39,251 nucleotides of DNA from a virus. Positions 37,936-39,251 of the stretch are shown piece by piece. A model generated the notes under the pieces. It was given only the letters and a program-made list of their open reading frames with translations. It searched no databases and had not been told where the DNA came from. The position numbers and the translations under genes are program-made. How positions within the stretch are numbered: the first letter of the stretch is position 1; every line of letters begins with the position of its first letter. Location: the IMG/VR virus record IMGVR_UViG_3300048778_000044, positions 1 through 39,251 of that record, one strand, 5' to 3'.

Positions 37936-38198
37936 TAGAGAATTCCTGTGTTCGGTTGAGGATTAACTGGCTTAGACACTGTATCAATCTGACCAGTAGA
38001 ATTCTGTGTTGTAAGCACTGGCATAGGCATTGTGGAACTGAAACTCTTGAAATCCGCTGTCAGCAAACTTAGAAACTTATATAAGAATGGATACCATACA
38101 CCACCATTTGGTACAGGTAAAGCCTGTACCAAAGCCGAGGCGACAGAGTTTACAACATAGAACAAAAGAACTAACTGCAAAGTCACTGGAATGTTCAT
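37935..38198 (-). CDS. small membrane protein, holin candidate (87 aa)
   Basis: Residues 5-27 (VTLQLVLLFYVVNSVASALVQAL) form a membrane helix, followed by PVPNGGVWYPFLYKFLSLLTADF, an arrangement seen in small phage membrane proteins near lysis or packaging genes. The tail is polar and Pro/Thr-rich. The start follows TAGGAGG, which overlaps the stop of the next gene upstream. A holin role is plausible because no other holin is seen. It is not proven. Confidence 0.55.
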   Translation of the reverse strand: MNIPVTLQLVLLFYVVNSVASALVQALPVPNGGVWYPFLYKFLSLLTADFKSFSSTMPMPVLTTQNSTGQIDTVSKPVNPQPNTGIL

Positions 38199-38206
38199 TT
38201 TGCCTC

Positions 38207-38440
38207 CTACGTTCTTGATCTGTCATAAGTTGCTTTTGCAGCAGCATAGCCTTCTTGGAAGGCTTTTAACGCTGTGATTGCAACAGAGTGTGAAGTAATG
38301 TCTCTGGCATGTTCTTCAAGTTGCTTGTCATGTTCTGTCAAGTGAACAGTATGATTATTCTGATTAGAATACAAAATACCAGCAAAAAAGATACAAGTGA
38401 TAATACTTACGATTGTTGGTCCCCACGCTGCCCAGTCCAT
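38207..38440 (-). CDS. small membrane coiled-coil protein, spanin- or holin-like candidate (77 aa)
   Basis: One N-terminal membrane helix (WGPTIVSIITCIFFAGILY, residues 6-24) is followed by a charged helical region (TEHDKQLEEHARDITSHSVAI) and a basic end. This resembles Rz-type inner-membrane spanins or XhlA-like accessory proteins in layout. It lies between TerL and the holin candidate, similar to the T7 order where lysis genes stand next to the terminase. No outer-membrane partner with a lipobox was found. The start follows GGGGGAG. Confidence 0.5.
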   Translation of the reverse strand: MDWAAWGPTIVSIITCIFFAGILYSNQNNHTVHLTEHDKQLEEHARDITSHSVAITALKAFQEGYAAAKATYDRSRT

Positions 38441-38454
38441 GTTTATTCTCCCCC

Positions 38455-39251
38455 TTACGCCACTGCTGCTGTCATACGTTTTACGAACTGTGCCCGTTGT
38501 TTAATCATGAATTCATCAACATGTTCCTGAGAAACTTTATCGAACTTCCAGATCTGTGGACCGTAGGATAGAACATCAAGTAAATCAATTAGACCCTTAC
38601 GTTGACCATATTGTTCTGCTTCTTCTTTGAACTCTGCACAATTATTCGTATCCAACCAAAGTTCATGACGCTCTACGATTGGAATGAAATTCTCAATTCG
38701 CTCAGCCTTAGCACCAGCGTTCTGAGGAGTTTTGAGTGGAAGAAATTGAATCCCAATAAGTTCTGGATGTGAGTGCTTGTGCTCTTCGACAAAGTAATTC
38801 AGATGGTAAAGTAAATACTTCTGCGCTGCCACAGCTTCAACATAGACAACGCGAAGCTTCCACTTTACAGCAAGAAAGAAAATCTGTTTGACAAAATCAT
38901 CTATAGGACAAGCCTTTGCCCACTGATCGAGCAGATATACTCTACGTGGGTCACGCTCTACACCAGTCACTGCGATAGCATGGCGGCACCGACCATCTTT
39001 GCCGGCCTCAGCTCCTAGATGTGAGCCACCGTGATTCGGATCTACTGTCATATACCGATCAAGATTCCGTGGGAAAACATCTTTTTCTACATCTCCAGCT
39101 GCTACATGATGCCGAATGACAATACGATACTGCTGAGGATGCGAGGTCTCAAAATACCTGCTGAGTGTCGGAGACTCTTTCGGAATCGCCAGCGCGCCAG
39201 TAACTTTCTCAAAATTAAAGTACCGAAAATCCGCCATGTTAAACTTAGCTT
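38455..39251 (-). CDS. terminase large subunit, C-terminal nuclease part (partial)
   Basis: The RNase H-like nuclease domain is visible: DRYMTVDPNHGG (first catalytic Asp), YLLDQWAKACPIDDFVKQIFFLA, VVYVEAVAAQKYLLYHL (Glu) and GLIDLLDVLSYGPQIW near the end (last Asp). The frame remains open to the right window edge. The ATG at 39237 has no ribosome site, and no ATPase domain precedes it, so this is the 3' part of a larger gene whose ATPase half lies outside the window. TerL pumps and cuts phage DNA at the portal. Confidence 0.85.
   Translation of the reverse strand, partial: AKFNMADFRYFNFEKVTGALAIPKESPTLSRYFETSHPQQYRIVIRHHVAAGDVEKDVFPRNLDRYMTVDPNHGGSHLGAEAGKDGRCRHAIAVTGVERDPRRVYLLDQWAKACPIDDFVKQIFFLAVKWKLRVVYVEAVAAQKYLLYHLNYFVEEHKHSHPELIGIQFLPLKTPQNAGAKAERIENFIPIVERHELWLDTNNCAEFKEEAEQYGQRKGLIDLLDVLSYGPQIWKFDKVSQEHVDEFMIKQRAQFVKRMTAAVA

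Noticed and set aside
1-39251. CRISPR arrays, insertion sequences, integrase or repressor genes
   Set aside because: No regularly spaced repeats, transposase, tyrosine or serine recombinase, or Cro/CI-like gene could be recognised on either strand.

Overview
The window looks like about 39 kb of a single tailed-phage genome with a short-tailed (podovirus-like) virion. It has tightly packed genes, ATGA/TAATG stop-start overlaps, strong AAGGAG-type ribosome sites, and two convergent blocks. Plus-strand genes (132-16100) hold replication, recombination and accessory functions. Minus-strand genes (16239 to the right edge) hold packaging, head, tail, ejection and receptor-binding functions. The blocks meet at a hairpin near 16.1 kb that probably terminates both. 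No integrase, repressor, RNA polymerase, tRNA or CRISPR array is recognisable, so there is no sign of lysogeny here. The host is not provable from the sequence. Two sigma70-type promoters and a tail spike with a bacterial signal peptide point to a Gram-negative host; Acidobacteriota is a guess from the style of the spike N-terminus.

Left part (1-5.8 kb): three short unknown genes and a 199-aa unknown are separated by unusually structured intergenic leaders at about 344-462, 1160-1304 and 2035-2241. An operon follows with a J-domain (HPD) protein, a 39-aa basic peptide, a VWA/MIDAS protein, a small unknown, an FtsK/SpoIIIE motor without membrane or gamma domains, a small zinc protein, and a Tlde1/DUF2778-like peptidoglycan enzyme. 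This group is the best candidate for an undescribed functional cassette.

Middle (5.9-16.1 kb): a second promoter, predicted to give a leaderless mRNA, starts the replication and recombination operon. It encodes a zinc protein, DUF3310, a PD-(D/E)XK nuclease, a Sak4-like ATPase, a DUF669-like SSB, a UDG-like/exonuclease protein, an HNH endonuclease, two small proteins, the PolA polymerase domain, a DUF3987-type helicase-like ATPase, a GroES-fold protein with a DnaJ-type zinc insertion, and a small DUF6496-like basic protein. DNA polymerase is split into two genes. The HNH gene carries a diverged copy of the last codons of the upstream exonuclease gene, a footprint of insertion that keeps the target gene intact.

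Right part (minus strand, transcribed right to left): the C-terminal half of TerL (cut by the window edge), two small membrane proteins (lysis candidates), portal, a small overlapping gene, scaffold, an unknown, a decoration-like protein, a gpT-like major capsid, several virion proteins, a nozzle-like 970-aa protein, a tail adaptor, three or four large putative ejection proteins, two small proteins, a PurD-like ATP-grasp protein, and a beta-helix tail spike.

No gene-free stretch exceeds about 250 bases. The longest are 1094-1331 and 2016-2262, both filled with inverted repeats. Domain calls come from reading motifs by eye; no search was run.
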